Of a stretch of DNA of 40,425 nt, positions 8,808-17,843 are shown piece after piece (the stretch's first letter is position 1; each line of letters begins with the position of its first letter). A model generated the notes under the pieces. The model was given only the letters and a program-made list of their open reading frames with translations, was not told where the DNA came from and made no database searches. Source of the DNA: Henriciella aquimarina. GTDB lineage: Bacteria > Pseudomonadota > Alphaproteobacteria > Caulobacterales > Hyphomonadaceae. The stretch spans positions 1-40,425 of the forward strand of contig NZ_NCST01000023.1 of NCBI RefSeq assembly GCF_002088975.1. Reading direction: 5' to 3'. Both the position numbers and the translations under genes were made by a program.

Positions 8808-11575
8808 GACTGTGTGCCTGTCGATGGATTGGCGACGTCGCCGCTGTCCGGGGTGGTCTTCTTGTCAGCCGGCTCGGCGGGGGTTTCCGTCTTGCTTTCA
8901 CCCGCCTCGGGCGTGTTTGCGGCTTCAGGTTTGGTCGCGGTCTCGGCCTTGGGCTTCTTTTTCTTCTTCGGCTTGGGCTTTGGCGGCGGAGGCGGTGGCG
9001 GTAGCAGGCTGGCGAGCGCTGCGAACGGGCTGTCCGGGTCCGGCTGGCGGGCTGCTTGCGGGCGCGGGCCCTTGCCGCGGGGCTTGTGAGGCTTGCCGCC
9101 TCCTTTGCCTTTCGGTGGTTTGCCGCCGCCCGGCTTGCGGCCGCGCGGGGCGCTGTCCTGGCGGTGGCGTGAGAGATAGCGCCATTTCGTGACGGCGCCG
9201 GTCTCCGGGTCCTTCTCGGCGGGCGCAAGCCCGAAGCCCTTCACGATGGCCGGAAACTCGTCGCCCGGACACGAGACGACCGAGGCGAGTTCGGCCGGGA
9301 GTTCGAAGGCGGGCGTTCCGGCTTCGCGGCGGCGCTTGGAAATCTCCCAGCCGAGCCGCTCGGCGAGATCGGCACGCACGGCGCGCTTGCCGAAGCGCAG
9401 ATAGCCCTGCGCATGCAGTTCGCTTTCGGCCCATTCGCCGTCGAGGGGGAAGGAGCCGGCGCCCTCCGGGGCGACCCGGCGCGTCTCGCCGGTCTGGCTG
9501 GCCTGCAGGATGGCGATCATGCGCTGGGCGGCCGGTTTCTGGGCTTCGGGAATGTGGGCAGCGACCCGGCCTGAGCGCAGGCCGGCGGCCTTCATCGCCT
9601 CACGCTGTTCCTTGGTGACGTGCGGCGGCGGGCTTTCCTCGCGCAGGTCGATGGCCGCGCCGCTTTCCAGCAGGCGGAAGGCCAGTCCACGGGCCATGCC
9701 TTCAAGCTCCTTCCCGGTCTCGCCGGTCTTCAGCTTGGCATGGGTGGGCAGGACGCGCATCATTTCCGTGCCGAGCCATTCCTCGATCCGTTTCAGGGCC
9801 GCGTCCTTGCGATGGGCCTCGGCGTCATCGGCGCCAATCAGTTCGACCTTGGGCGCCAGCCAGTCCGGCCCGGGCTGGAGGCGGGCAATGTCGGCCTCTT
9901 TCCAGGCGATGGTGCCGGTATCGGTCAGCGTGAAGGCTTCGGCCGGGGCGCCGGCAATCTCGCCGAGGCGTTCGGCCATGATCGGCCCGAGCGCGGAGAC
10001 GGCGGCCGAGCGCACGGCGCGGCCTTCCAGCGTCTGGGCGGTCGAAGCGGGTTCGAAGTGGAGGCCGACAAGCTTGCCGACGACATGGCCTTCGACGGTC
10101 ACTTCGCCATTGTCTGACAGTTCGGTCACGAGCAGGTCTTCCCTTTTGAGGCCGGCGAGCAGGGCCGTGGTCCGGCGGTCAACAAAGCGCAATGTGAGCG
10201 CGCCGTGAAGGGCATCAGACAACCTGTCTTCAATTTCACGGGTTTTTTCGCGCCAATAGGCCGGATTCTCCAGCCAGTCATCGCGGTGGGCCGCATACGT
10301 CCATGTGCGGATCATGGCAAGCCTGTGCTGCAAGGTCGCGATGTCGGGCACATTGGTTTCGAGGTTTTCCAGCCGCATCGCCATGGCCGTGTCGCCAAGG
10401 CGTGCATCCGGGTCGGCCAGGGTTTCGGCGAGACCGAGCACAAGACGGCCATGGCCTTCATGACCGGCCTTTCTGAAATCAGGCAGGCGGGCAAGGTCCC
10501 ACAGGCGGCGGACATTCTTCTCGCCGCGCACCTCCGGGCCGATATCGCCATCCTCGGCCATGCGCCTGAGGATCCATTCGTCCAGCGCATGCGGGTTCTG
10601 GCGCAGGGCCGGGTGGCCCGAGGGCCGCGACAGGCTGGCGATCAGCGTCTTGATGGAGCGGAAGTCGAGATCGGAATTGCGCCATTGCAGCGAGTCGACC
10701 GGCTCGAAGTGATGTTCCTCGATGGCGCGGATGACATCTTCCTCGAAGGGCGGGCAGTCACCGGTCTCGCCGAACTCGCCATCACTGCGGAACCGCCCGG
10801 CGCGGCCCGCGATCTGGCCGGCTTCGGCCGCCGAGAGCCAGCGGTGCCGGCGCCCGTCAAACTTGGAGCGGGCGGCAAAGGCGATGCGGTCGACATCGAG
10901 GTTGAGCCCCATGCCGATGGCGTCGGTGGCGACGAGATAGTCGACTTCGCCGGACTGGTAGAGCTCGACCTGGGCGTTGCGGGTGCGGGGGCTGAGCGCG
11001 CCCATGACGATGGCCGCGCCGCCCTTCTGGCGCTTCAACAGCTCGCCGATGGCGTAGACCTGATCCGCCGAGAAGGCGACGACGGCGGAGCGTTTGGGAA
11101 GCTTGGTGATCTTGGCCGGGCCGGCATAGTGTAGCTCGGAGAAGCGCTCACGCGTGGTTGCGTCGACATCGAGATCGAGGTCGCGCAGCACGCCGCGCAT
11201 CGTCTCGGCGCCGAGCAGCAGGGTTTCGGCGGTGCCCCGCGCATTCAGGATGCGGTCGGTGAAGACGTGGCCGCGATCCTCGTCCTCGGCGAGCTGGATC
11301 TCGTCGACGGCCAGGAACTCGACCCGTTTCTGGATTGGCATCGCCTCGACCGTGCAGATCCAGTAGCGCGCCTTGGGCGGCTCGATCCGCTCCTCGCCGG
11401 TGATGAGGGCGACGGCATTCTCGCCCTTCGCCTTGACGACACGGTCATAGACCTCGCGGGCGAGCAGGCGCAGCGGCAGGCCGATCATGCCTGTGCTGTG
11501 GCCCATCATCCGCTCGATGGCGTAATGCGTCTTGCCGGTATTGGTCGGCCCGAGAACGGCCTTCAGCGTACTCAT
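8804..11575 (-). CDS. SUV3-like ATP-dependent RNA helicase
   Basis: A 923-residue superfamily 2 helicase of the SUV3 type, the alphaproteobacterial relative of the mitochondrial degradosome helicase, expected to unwind RNA in the cytoplasm. Visible motifs: Walker A GPTNTGKTHYA at residues 9-19, motif Ia LPLRLLAREVY, DEIQ box (AVDEIQLAEDEDRGHVF near 92), motif III LLLGAETM, and in the second RecA domain ATDAIGMGLNLDVDRI with QIAGRAGRF (motif VI, near 255). The middle holds the SUV3-type accessory helices. The last 120 residues are low-complexity: glycine/lysine-rich, then seven prolines and a lysine run (PKPKPKKKKKPK), then an acidic Glu/Ala/Pro tail. Such tails suggest a disordered RNA- or partner-binding arm. 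No clear Shine-Dalgarno sequence precedes the ATG. It is upstream of the S4 gene with a 4-base overlap. Confidence 0.93.
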   Translation of the reverse strand: MSTLKAVLGPTNTGKTHYAIERMMGHSTGMIGLPLRLLAREVYDRVVKAKGENAVALITGEERIEPPKARYWICTVEAMPIQKRVEFLAVDEIQLAEDEDRGHVFTDRILNARGTAETLLLGAETMRGVLRDLDLDVDATTRERFSELHYAGPAKITKLPKRSAVVAFSADQVYAIGELLKRQKGGAAIVMGALSPRTRNAQVELYQSGEVDYLVATDAIGMGLNLDVDRIAFAARSKFDGRRHRWLSAAEAGQIAGRAGRFRSDGEFGETGDCPPFEEDVIRAIEEHHFEPVDSLQWRNSDLDFRSIKTLIASLSRPSGHPALRQNPHALDEWILRRMAEDGDIGPEVRGEKNVRRLWDLARLPDFRKAGHEGHGRLVLGLAETLADPDARLGDTAMAMRLENLETNVPDIATLQHRLAMIRTWTYAAHRDDWLENPAYWREKTREIEDRLSDALHGALTLRFVDRRTTALLAGLKREDLLVTELSDNGEVTVEGHVVGKLVGLHFEPASTAQTLEGRAVRSAAVSALGPIMAERLGEIAGAPAEAFTLTDTGTIAWKEADIARLQPGPDWLAPKVELIGADDAEAHRKDAALKRIEEWLGTEMMRVLPTHAKLKTGETGKELEGMARGLAFRLLESGAAIDLREESPPPHVTKEQREAMKAAGLRSGRVAAHIPEAQKPAAQRMIAILQASQTGETRRVAPEGAGSFPLDGEWAESELHAQGYLRFGKRAVRADLAERLGWEISKRRREAGTPAFELPAELASVVSCPGDEFPAIVKGFGLAPAEKDPETGAVTKWRYLSRHRQDSAPRGRKPGGGKPPKGKGGGKPHKPRGKGPRPQAARQPDPDSPFAALASLLPPPPPPPKPKPKKKKKPKAETATKPEAANTPEAGESKTETPAEPADKKTTPDSGDVANPSTGTQS

Positions 11576-11624
11576 GTCGTGGCAAGTGTCCGGGATTGAG
11601 GGGCGTTATTCAACGGGGGAACGG

Positions 11625-13346
11625 TCAATCGGCTGGCGGGCAGGGCGGGGGCGCGTCCATGGTCTGGTCCTCGAACCGCTCCAGCCAGGCCTGTGTGCGC
11701 GGCAGCTGGTCATAGCCGGAGGCGCGATAGAGGACGAGTTCGCGCACGATCGGGCAGCCATTCGACCGGGTGCCGAGATCGACGCTGACCACGCCGACTT
11801 TCTCGAAACGTTCGAAATCGGCCTCGATGGCCGGGCGCAGGCCGGGGCGGTAGCTCGCGATCAGCACATCATTGTCCAGCGCGTCGGTGAGCGGCTGGCG
11901 CTCGGCAAAGCTGTGCGGGCTCTCATGATAGCGCCAGAGCAGCAGCGGCGCGTCGATACGGTCCTTCAGATAGAAGTCGAGCCCGTGCCAGATCTCGCGC
12001 TCGTCCACCAAGACCGCGCTTGGCGTGCCGGTCTCCTCGGTGAACCGGACGAGCTGGTCGGAAAGCGCATCCCAGCCGCGCGTGCGCTTCAGCGCATTGT
12101 CGAGGCCGAGCGGCGCGGCGAAGACCTGTGGGGCCATCAGCACGATGCTCATCGCCAGGCCGAGGGCGGCATGGATCGACAGGCCGGTCCAGAACAGGCC
12201 CTCCGGCCGGAAGCGCGAGAGCCAGGCGGCGACAAGGATGACGAGGGCGAGGACGAGCCCGATGATCACGCGCGTCAGCAGGGTGAAGTCCGGCACGAAC
12301 AGGATGCCGATGGCCGTCAGCCCGGCAATCCAGAACCAGAGCGGGCGGTTGGCCTGTGCGCGCAGGAAGAAGAGCGCGATCAGGACCGAGCCGGCCGGAT
12401 AGGCGGTCGCGGCCCAGTTGGCATGGGCGCGCGAGAGAACCGCCTGGAAGAGAATGATGACGAGCACCGGCACGGTGAAACAGATCAGCCAGAGCTCACG
12501 CCGGGCCGGCTCGCCGGAGACGCTGGCCCGCATGAAGATCAGCCCGGCCATCAGGGCGAGGAAGCTGACCGGGCCGAACACGCCCATCTGGTCGGTCACG
12601 AACTTGATCGCATGGCCGGGATTGAACAGCTCGCCGCCGAGATTGGCATTGTCGACCGTATGGCCGACCGTGGCGAAGCTGTTCTGGGCATTCCAGACAA
12701 GATGCGGGGCGAAGACGGCCAGCATCAGCGCCAGCGCGATCGCGCCCTTCAGCGACAGGAGTGCACGCCGGGTCGGCGGATCGATCAGCATGACGAGCCC
12801 GGTGCCGATCGCGAAATAGAGCATGGCATATTTGGCGAGAAAGCCGGCACCCACGGCGAGCCCCAGCCCGGCATAACCGAGCCATCCCGCCTCACCCTGG
12901 CGCACGCGCCAGAGCAGCCAGAGCGCCAGCGCCCAGAGCGGCATCAGCACGCCGTCGGTCGACAGCACCGTCGAGGACAGGAAAACCGCCGGCATCAGCG
13001 CATAGCCGATCCCGGCCATCAGCCCGACCCTCGGGCCGCCAAGGTCGCGCCCCAGAAGGAAGAGGCACCAGGCGGCGATGGTATGCAGGACAGGGGCAGG
13101 CAGGCGCACCGCCCAGGCGGTGTCGCCGAAGATCGCTGTGGAGCTATGGATCAGCCAGGCGATGAGCGGCGGTTTGGAGTAATAACCCCATTCCAGCGTC
13201 TGTCCCCAGCGCCAGTATTGCGCCTCATCGGCATAGAGTTCGAGTGGCGACAACAGGATACAGACCAGCCTCACGCCCAGAAGCCCGATGAGAATCAGGG
13301 CTGTAAGGCGGGCTGCGGTCTGAGTGTCGTCGCGCAAATTTACCAT
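11625..13346 (-). CDS. Glycosyltransferase family 39/ArnT-like membrane protein
   Basis: A 573-residue polytopic membrane protein with about 11-12 hydrophobic segments. The first periplasmic loop carries the GT-C signature DEAQYWRWGQTLEWGYYSKPPLIAWLIH, where the Asp-Glu pair is the expected catalytic and metal-binding site, and a further conserved stretch LAKYAMLYFAIGTGL follows. These enzymes move a sugar from a polyprenyl-phosphate carrier to lipid A, protein or glycan on the outer face of the inner membrane; the acceptor here is unknown. The ATG at 13346 (MVNLRDD) was preferred because AGAAGAA lies just upstream and the extra N-terminal residues possible from 13442 look non-coding. It is divergent from the Oar-like receptor and 49 bases upstream of the helicase. 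Confidence 0.88.
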   Translation of the reverse strand: MVNLRDDTQTAARLTALILIGLLGVRLVCILLSPLELYADEAQYWRWGQTLEWGYYSKPPLIAWLIHSSTAIFGDTAWAVRLPAPVLHTIAAWCLFLLGRDLGGPRVGLMAGIGYALMPAVFLSSTVLSTDGVLMPLWALALWLLWRVRQGEAGWLGYAGLGLAVGAGFLAKYAMLYFAIGTGLVMLIDPPTRRALLSLKGAIALALMLAVFAPHLVWNAQNSFATVGHTVDNANLGGELFNPGHAIKFVTDQMGVFGPVSFLALMAGLIFMRASVSGEPARRELWLICFTVPVLVIILFQAVLSRAHANWAATAYPAGSVLIALFFLRAQANRPLWFWIAGLTAIGILFVPDFTLLTRVIIGLVLALVILVAAWLSRFRPEGLFWTGLSIHAALGLAMSIVLMAPQVFAAPLGLDNALKRTRGWDALSDQLVRFTEETGTPSAVLVDEREIWHGLDFYLKDRIDAPLLLWRYHESPHSFAERQPLTDALDNDVLIASYRPGLRPAIEADFERFEKVGVVSVDLGTRSNGCPIVRELVLYRASGYDQLPRTQAWLERFEDQTMDAPPPCPPAD

Positions 13347-13560
13347 TTCTTCTGCTGCTAGCGCGGGCGGGCGCGATTGGCCAGAGCGCCTCTGCGGGTG
13401 TGGCTTTTTTGCAAGCATTTTCGGCGCAATGTTGCGCTGCACAGAACCGTAACAAGAGTGTCACAAAAGTGTTGCAAGGCAGGAATAGAGGCGCGGGCAA
13501 TTGGCTTTGGTCGGTTAGTCAGATGGTGCCCGAAGCCGTTCAACCGAAGAGGGGTTCTTC

Positions 13561-16500
13561 ATGTCCAACTGGAAGCTTTATTCCGGCGTCGCTGCGGCCA
13601 TCATGGCCACTGCAGCCATCGTCGCGCCTGCCGAAGCGCAGGTCACCTCGGCCGGCATCCGCGGTGATGTCGTGTCTCCGTCCGGCGATGTCGTTCCGGG
13701 CGCCACGGTCCGTGTCATCGACACCCGGACCGGCGCGGTCAACTCGTCGACCACCAGCGCAACCGGCCAGTTCCAGGCCCGTGGCCTGAACGTCGGCGGT
13801 CCTTACACGATCGAGATCTCCGCACCGGGCTATCAGACGACCCGCATCACCGACGTCACCCTGCAGCTCGGTGAAGTTGCCAATGTGGAAGTCGCTTTCG
13901 CCGGCACGGCAGACGCCGCCGGTGACGACGCCGAAGCCCGCATGGAAGTCGTGACGGTTTCCTCGACCGCTGGCGGCCTCGTCCAGACGGCCATCGGCCC
14001 GTCGGCCACCTTCTCGCTGGAAGACATCGAGCAAGCCCCGGCCATCAACCGCGACCTGAAGGACATCGTCCGTCTCGACCCGCGCGTCTATCTCGACGAA
14101 TCCTTCAACGACTCGATCCAGTGTGCCGGTTCCCACCCGCGCTTCAACTCGCTCACGGTTGACGGCATCGGCCTGAATGACGGGTTCGGCCTCAACTCGA
14201 ACGGCTATCCGACGCAACAGATGCCGTTCCCGTTCGACGCCATCCAGAACGTCTCCGTCGAGCTTGCTCCGTTCGATGTCGAATACGGCTCCTTCACCGC
14301 CTGTAACATCAACGCGGTGACCAAGTCGGGCACGAACGAATTCCACGGGTCGGCCTTCTATGACTATGGCGACGACAGCATGGTCGGCGACAAGACCGAA
14401 GGCAACGACTATGAGGCCTCCCCGTTCGAAGAGAAGCGCTACGGCTTCACGCTCGGCGGCCCGATCCTGAAGGACCGTCTGTTCTTCTTCGGTGCTTATG
14501 AAAAATACGAAGGCCCGGGTGCCGAGATCAACCGCACGCCGGAAGGCGGCTCCGGCCAGGTCGTCGAAGGCTTCACCCAGGCCGAGTTCGACGAGATCGC
14601 TCAGATCGCCCAGGACGTCTACGGTTACAATCCGGGTGGCATCCCGACCTCGACCGGGACCGATGACGAGAAGTATCTCCTGCGTCTCGACTGGAACATC
14701 ACGAACAACCACCGTGCGTCTGTCACCTACAACTACAATGAAGGCTTCAGCCTCAGCGAGTCCGACGGTGACGACAACGAGTTCGAGTTCGCCAACCACC
14801 TCTATAACCGGGGTGCCGAGCTGAAGGCCTATTCCGGCCAGCTCTTCTCGGACTGGACGGACAACTTCTCCACCGAGCTGCGTTATTCCTATAACGACGT
14901 GACCTTCCTGCAGCAGTCGGTCGCCGGCACGGACTTCGGTGAAGTGCAGATCACCGACCTGAACACCGAAGCTGTCGATGGCACGAACCAGCGCAACACC
15001 ATCTATCTCGGTGCTGACGACTCGCGTCATTCCAACCAGCTCGAATACTCGGTCGCCAACTTCAAGGCGCTGGGCCGTTACACCTACGGTGACCACAACT
15101 TCACCTTTGGCGGCGAGCGTCTGGAATATGACATCTTCAACCTGTTCGTCCAGGAATCCGAAGGTGAGTTCCGCTTCGACTCGATCGACGACTTCCGCAA
15201 CGGCCTGGCTTCCCGCGTCATCTATGAGAACGCGGCCGGCACCAACAACGCCGTCGATGGCGGCGCGTCGTTCAAGTATGAAGTCAACACGCTCTACGCC
15301 CAGGATGAGTGGACGGGCCCGAACGGCCTGACCGTCACCGCCGGCCTGCGTTATGACTTCTACACCTCCGACGACAAGCCGAACTTCAACCAGGACTTCC
15401 AGGACACCTACGGCTTCGCCAACGATGAGACCATGGACGGCCGCGACCTGCTGATGCCGCGTCTCGGCTTCACCTGGGACTATCAGCCGAACCTGTCCTT
15501 CCGTGGTGGCATGGGCCTCTACTCCGGCGGCAACCCGAACGTCTGGATCTCCAACAACTACTCCAATAACGGCGTCACGCTGTACGAAGCCAACCGCTTC
15601 GACTACGATCTGTTCGCCAACCCGGTCACGGCTGACGAGACCGGTGCGGGCACGCCGATCTTCGGCATCCCGCAGGAGATGTATGACGAAGTTGCCAACG
15701 GCGCGGTCAGCGGCCCGGTCAACGCGCTTCACCCGGACTTCGAGATTCCGTCGGAATGGAAGTACGCCTTCGGCTTCACCTATGACTTCGACACGCCGTA
15801 TATCGGCTCGGGCTATCGCCTCGACGGTGACGTCCTCTTCTCGAAGGTCAACGAAGCTCCGCTGGTGAAAGCGATCTCGCTGGCTCAGATCGACACTGCG
15901 CCGGATGGCCGCCCCATCTACAACGAGGACACCGACGACTTCGTCCTGACCAACACCGATGAAGGCTCGACCTTCGTGGCCTCCTTCGCGCTGTCCAACG
16001 CGTTCGATACCGACTTCGGTGATTTCGACTGGTCGCTCGGCTATGCCTACACCGATGCCGAGGATGTGAACCCGATGACCTCGTCGGTGGCCTATTCGAA
16101 CTGGTCCAACGTCTCGGTCGTCGATCCGAACAATCCGGGTGTTGCCACCTCGAACTACGAAATCCCGCATCGCTGGACGGCCCGCGTGACCTGGGAGAAG
16201 CGGTTCTTCGGTGACTATGCGACCCGCGCGACCCTGTTCGGCCAGGCCTTCCAGGCGCGTCCGTACTCCTTCACCTACTCCGGCGCTTCGCCGTTCGGTG
16301 ATGACACGTTCGGCCGTTCGCTGGTCTATGTCCCGACCGATGGTTCCAGCGACCCGCTGGTCAACTATGCGGCCTCCGACATCGATTGGGATGCCTTCTT
16401 CCGCTACACCGACGGCTACGATCTGGGCCGCGGCTCCATCGCCGAGCGTAACTCGGGCGACGGCCAGTGGAACAACCGCTTCGACCTGCGTCTCGAGCAG

Positions 16501-16749
16501 GAGCTGCCAGGCGCACTCAATGGCCACAAGACCAAGATCTACGCGGTCATGGAGAATGTCGGCAACTTCCTCAACGACGACTGGGGCGCCTACTATCAGG
16601 CCGGTTTCCCGCAGGACACCGAGATCGTCAGCGCGGAAATCGTCGACGGCCAGTATGTCTATAGCGGCTTCAACGACGCCAACCCGGAGAGCAAGACGAA
16701 CAACCTGTCCGTCTGGACCCTCCGCATCGGTGCGAAGTACCAGTTCTAG
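13561..16749 (+). CDS. Oar-like TonB-dependent receptor with carboxypeptidase-regulatory domain
   Basis: A 1062-residue outer-membrane beta-barrel. It has a signal peptide ending at AEA-Q (about residue 26), then an N-terminal carboxypeptidase-regulatory-like (CarboxypepD_reg) domain at about 30-110 (GIRGDVVSPSGDVVPGATVRVIDTRTGA, then GPYTIEISAPGYQTT). The plug follows (LEDIEQAPAINRDLKDIVRLDPRVY, SLTVDGIGLNDGFGLNSNGYP), and the rest is a long barrel rich in Tyr, Asn, Asp and Phe. It ends with an aromatic C-terminal signature (RIGAKYQF) needed for barrel assembly. This is the Oar/OmpA-related group that imports or secretes large substrates, often peptides or glycans; the substrate is not predictable here. 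GAGGGG lies 8-9 bases before the ATG. Codon use is strongly biased to C-ending codons, which suggests high expression. It is a single-gene unit with its own terminator. Confidence 0.94.
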   Translation: MSNWKLYSGVAAAIMATAAIVAPAEAQVTSAGIRGDVVSPSGDVVPGATVRVIDTRTGAVNSSTTSATGQFQARGLNVGGPYTIEISAPGYQTTRITDVTLQLGEVANVEVAFAGTADAAGDDAEARMEVVTVSSTAGGLVQTAIGPSATFSLEDIEQAPAINRDLKDIVRLDPRVYLDESFNDSIQCAGSHPRFNSLTVDGIGLNDGFGLNSNGYPTQQMPFPFDAIQNVSVELAPFDVEYGSFTACNINAVTKSGTNEFHGSAFYDYGDDSMVGDKTEGNDYEASPFEEKRYGFTLGGPILKDRLFFFGAYEKYEGPGAEINRTPEGGSGQVVEGFTQAEFDEIAQIAQDVYGYNPGGIPTSTGTDDEKYLLRLDWNITNNHRASVTYNYNEGFSLSESDGDDNEFEFANHLYNRGAELKAYSGQLFSDWTDNFSTELRYSYNDVTFLQQSVAGTDFGEVQITDLNTEAVDGTNQRNTIYLGADDSRHSNQLEYSVANFKALGRYTYGDHNFTFGGERLEYDIFNLFVQESEGEFRFDSIDDFRNGLASRVIYENAAGTNNAVDGGASFKYEVNTLYAQDEWTGPNGLTVTAGLRYDFYTSDDKPNFNQDFQDTYGFANDETMDGRDLLMPRLGFTWDYQPNLSFRGGMGLYSGGNPNVWISNNYSNNGVTLYEANRFDYDLFANPVTADETGAGTPIFGIPQEMYDEVANGAVSGPVNALHPDFEIPSEWKYAFGFTYDFDTPYIGSGYRLDGDVLFSKVNEAPLVKAISLAQIDTAPDGRPIYNEDTDDFVLTNTDEGSTFVASFALSNAFDTDFGDFDWSLGYAYTDAEDVNPMTSSVAYSNWSNVSVVDPNNPGVATSNYEIPHRWTARVTWEKRFFGDYATRATLFGQAFQARPYSFTYSGASPFGDDTFGRSLVYVPTDGSSDPLVNYAASDIDWDAFFRYTDGYDLGRGSIAERNSGDGQWNNRFDLRLEQELPGALNGHKTKIYAVMENVGNFLNDDWGAYYQAGFPQDTEIVSAEIVDGQYVYSGFNDANPESKTNNLSVWTLRIGAKYQF

Positions 16750-16777
16750 ACCTCGTCTGGACACAGAACAGACCTGG

Positions 16778-16804
16778 AAGGGCGGCTCCGTGTGGGCCGC
16801 CCTT
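16778..16804 (+). terminator. Terminator of the Oar-like receptor gene
   Basis: A 9-bp stem AAGGGCGGC / GCCGCCCTT with a 9-base loop, followed by TCTCTTTT, starts 29 bases past the receptor stop and ends before aguA. Confidence 0.85.
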
Positions 16805-16838
16805 TCTCTTTTCGGGAAGCTATGGCAAGTCGCGAAGC

Positions 16839-17843
16839 ATGACCGATACGACCATCGCCTTTGCCCCGCCCGAATGGGCCCGCCAGTCCGCCGTCTGGGT
16901 CGGCTGGCCGCACCTGAAAGAGGCCTGGGCGGACGATTATGACGGCGCCCAGCGCGAGATCGCCGCGCTGGTCAAGGCGCTGGCGCCGGTGGTGCGGGTG
17001 AAGCTGGTGATCGGGGCGGCGCATTCGCGCGCCGAAGCCGCCGATCAGGTGGGCGAGCTGGCCGAACTTTTCGACGCGCCAATGGGCGACATCTGGCTGC
17101 GCGATATCGGCCCGGTCTTCATGAAATACCGCAACCGCCTGGAAGGGCTTGGCTTCACCTTCAATGGCTGGGGCGGCAAATATGAGCTGGAAGGCGACAC
17201 CGAAACCGCCGCTGCCATCGCCCGGCTGGAAGGCCATCCGCTGAAACGGCTCGACTTCGTGCTCGAGGGCGGGGCCGTCGAACAGGATGGCGAAGGCACG
17301 CTGATCACGACGCGCCAGTGCGTGCTGAACCCCAATCGCAATCCGGGCTGGACCGAGGAGAAGGCCGAAGCCGCGCTGAAGCAGGCGTTCAATGTCAGCC
17401 GCATCGTCTGGCTCGGCGACGGGTTGAAGGGAGACCACACCGACGGCCATGTCGACAATGTCGCCCGCTTCATCGCGCCCGGCCATGTCCTCTGCCAGAC
17501 GCCCTCGGGGACCGACGATCCGAATGCGGAGATCCTGCGCGAGATCGAGGATGAGCTGCGCGCGGCCGAACTCAAGGTCTCGACCATCCCGTCTCCGGGC
17601 CGGCTGGAGGATGAGGAGGGCGAGCCGATCCCCGCAAGCCACATGAATTTCCTGATCTCGAATGGCCGCGTCATCCTGCCCATCTATGAGGATGAGCATT
17701 CGAAACTGGCGCTGGCCGAGCTTCAGGCGCTGATGCCGGAGCATGAGGTGATCGCGCTGCCGGCCAACCATATTCTCACCGGCGGGGGCAGCTTCCACTG
17801 CATGACCCAGCAGGTGCCCGAACTCGAAGGAGTGCTGACATGA
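16839..17843 (+). CDS. aguA: Agmatine deiminase AguA
   Basis: Hydrolyses agmatine to N-carbamoylputrescine and ammonia, the first step of the agmatine route to putrescine. The 334-residue protein shows the peptidylarginine deiminase-like fold signatures: DIWLRDIGPVF near residue 85, the EGGA segment (VLEGGAVEQDG near 144), the catalytic HTDGHVDN near 200, and the nucleophile Cys321 in GGGSFHCMTQQ near the C-terminus. Within the family agmatine deiminases are separated from peptidylarginine deiminases by context, and the immediate downstream aguB supports this call. The stop overlaps the aguB start (ATGA), so the two are translationally coupled. Only 34 bases lie between the preceding terminator and the ATG, so the promoter must be close to or overlap that hairpin. 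Confidence 0.95.
   Translation: MTDTTIAFAPPEWARQSAVWVGWPHLKEAWADDYDGAQREIAALVKALAPVVRVKLVIGAAHSRAEAADQVGELAELFDAPMGDIWLRDIGPVFMKYRNRLEGLGFTFNGWGGKYELEGDTETAAAIARLEGHPLKRLDFVLEGGAVEQDGEGTLITTRQCVLNPNRNPGWTEEKAEAALKQAFNVSRIVWLGDGLKGDHTDGHVDNVARFIAPGHVLCQTPSGTDDPNAEILREIEDELRAAELKVSTIPSPGRLEDEEGEPIPASHMNFLISNGRVILPIYEDEHSKLALAELQALMPEHEVIALPANHILTGGGSFHCMTQQVPELEGVLT

Noticed and set aside
13540-16764. A 1074-residue open frame on the minus strand opposite the Oar-like receptor
   Set aside because: The translation is a Val/Arg/Gly/Asp-rich shadow produced by the strong codon bias of the receptor; the receptor frame has a signal peptide, plug and barrel end.
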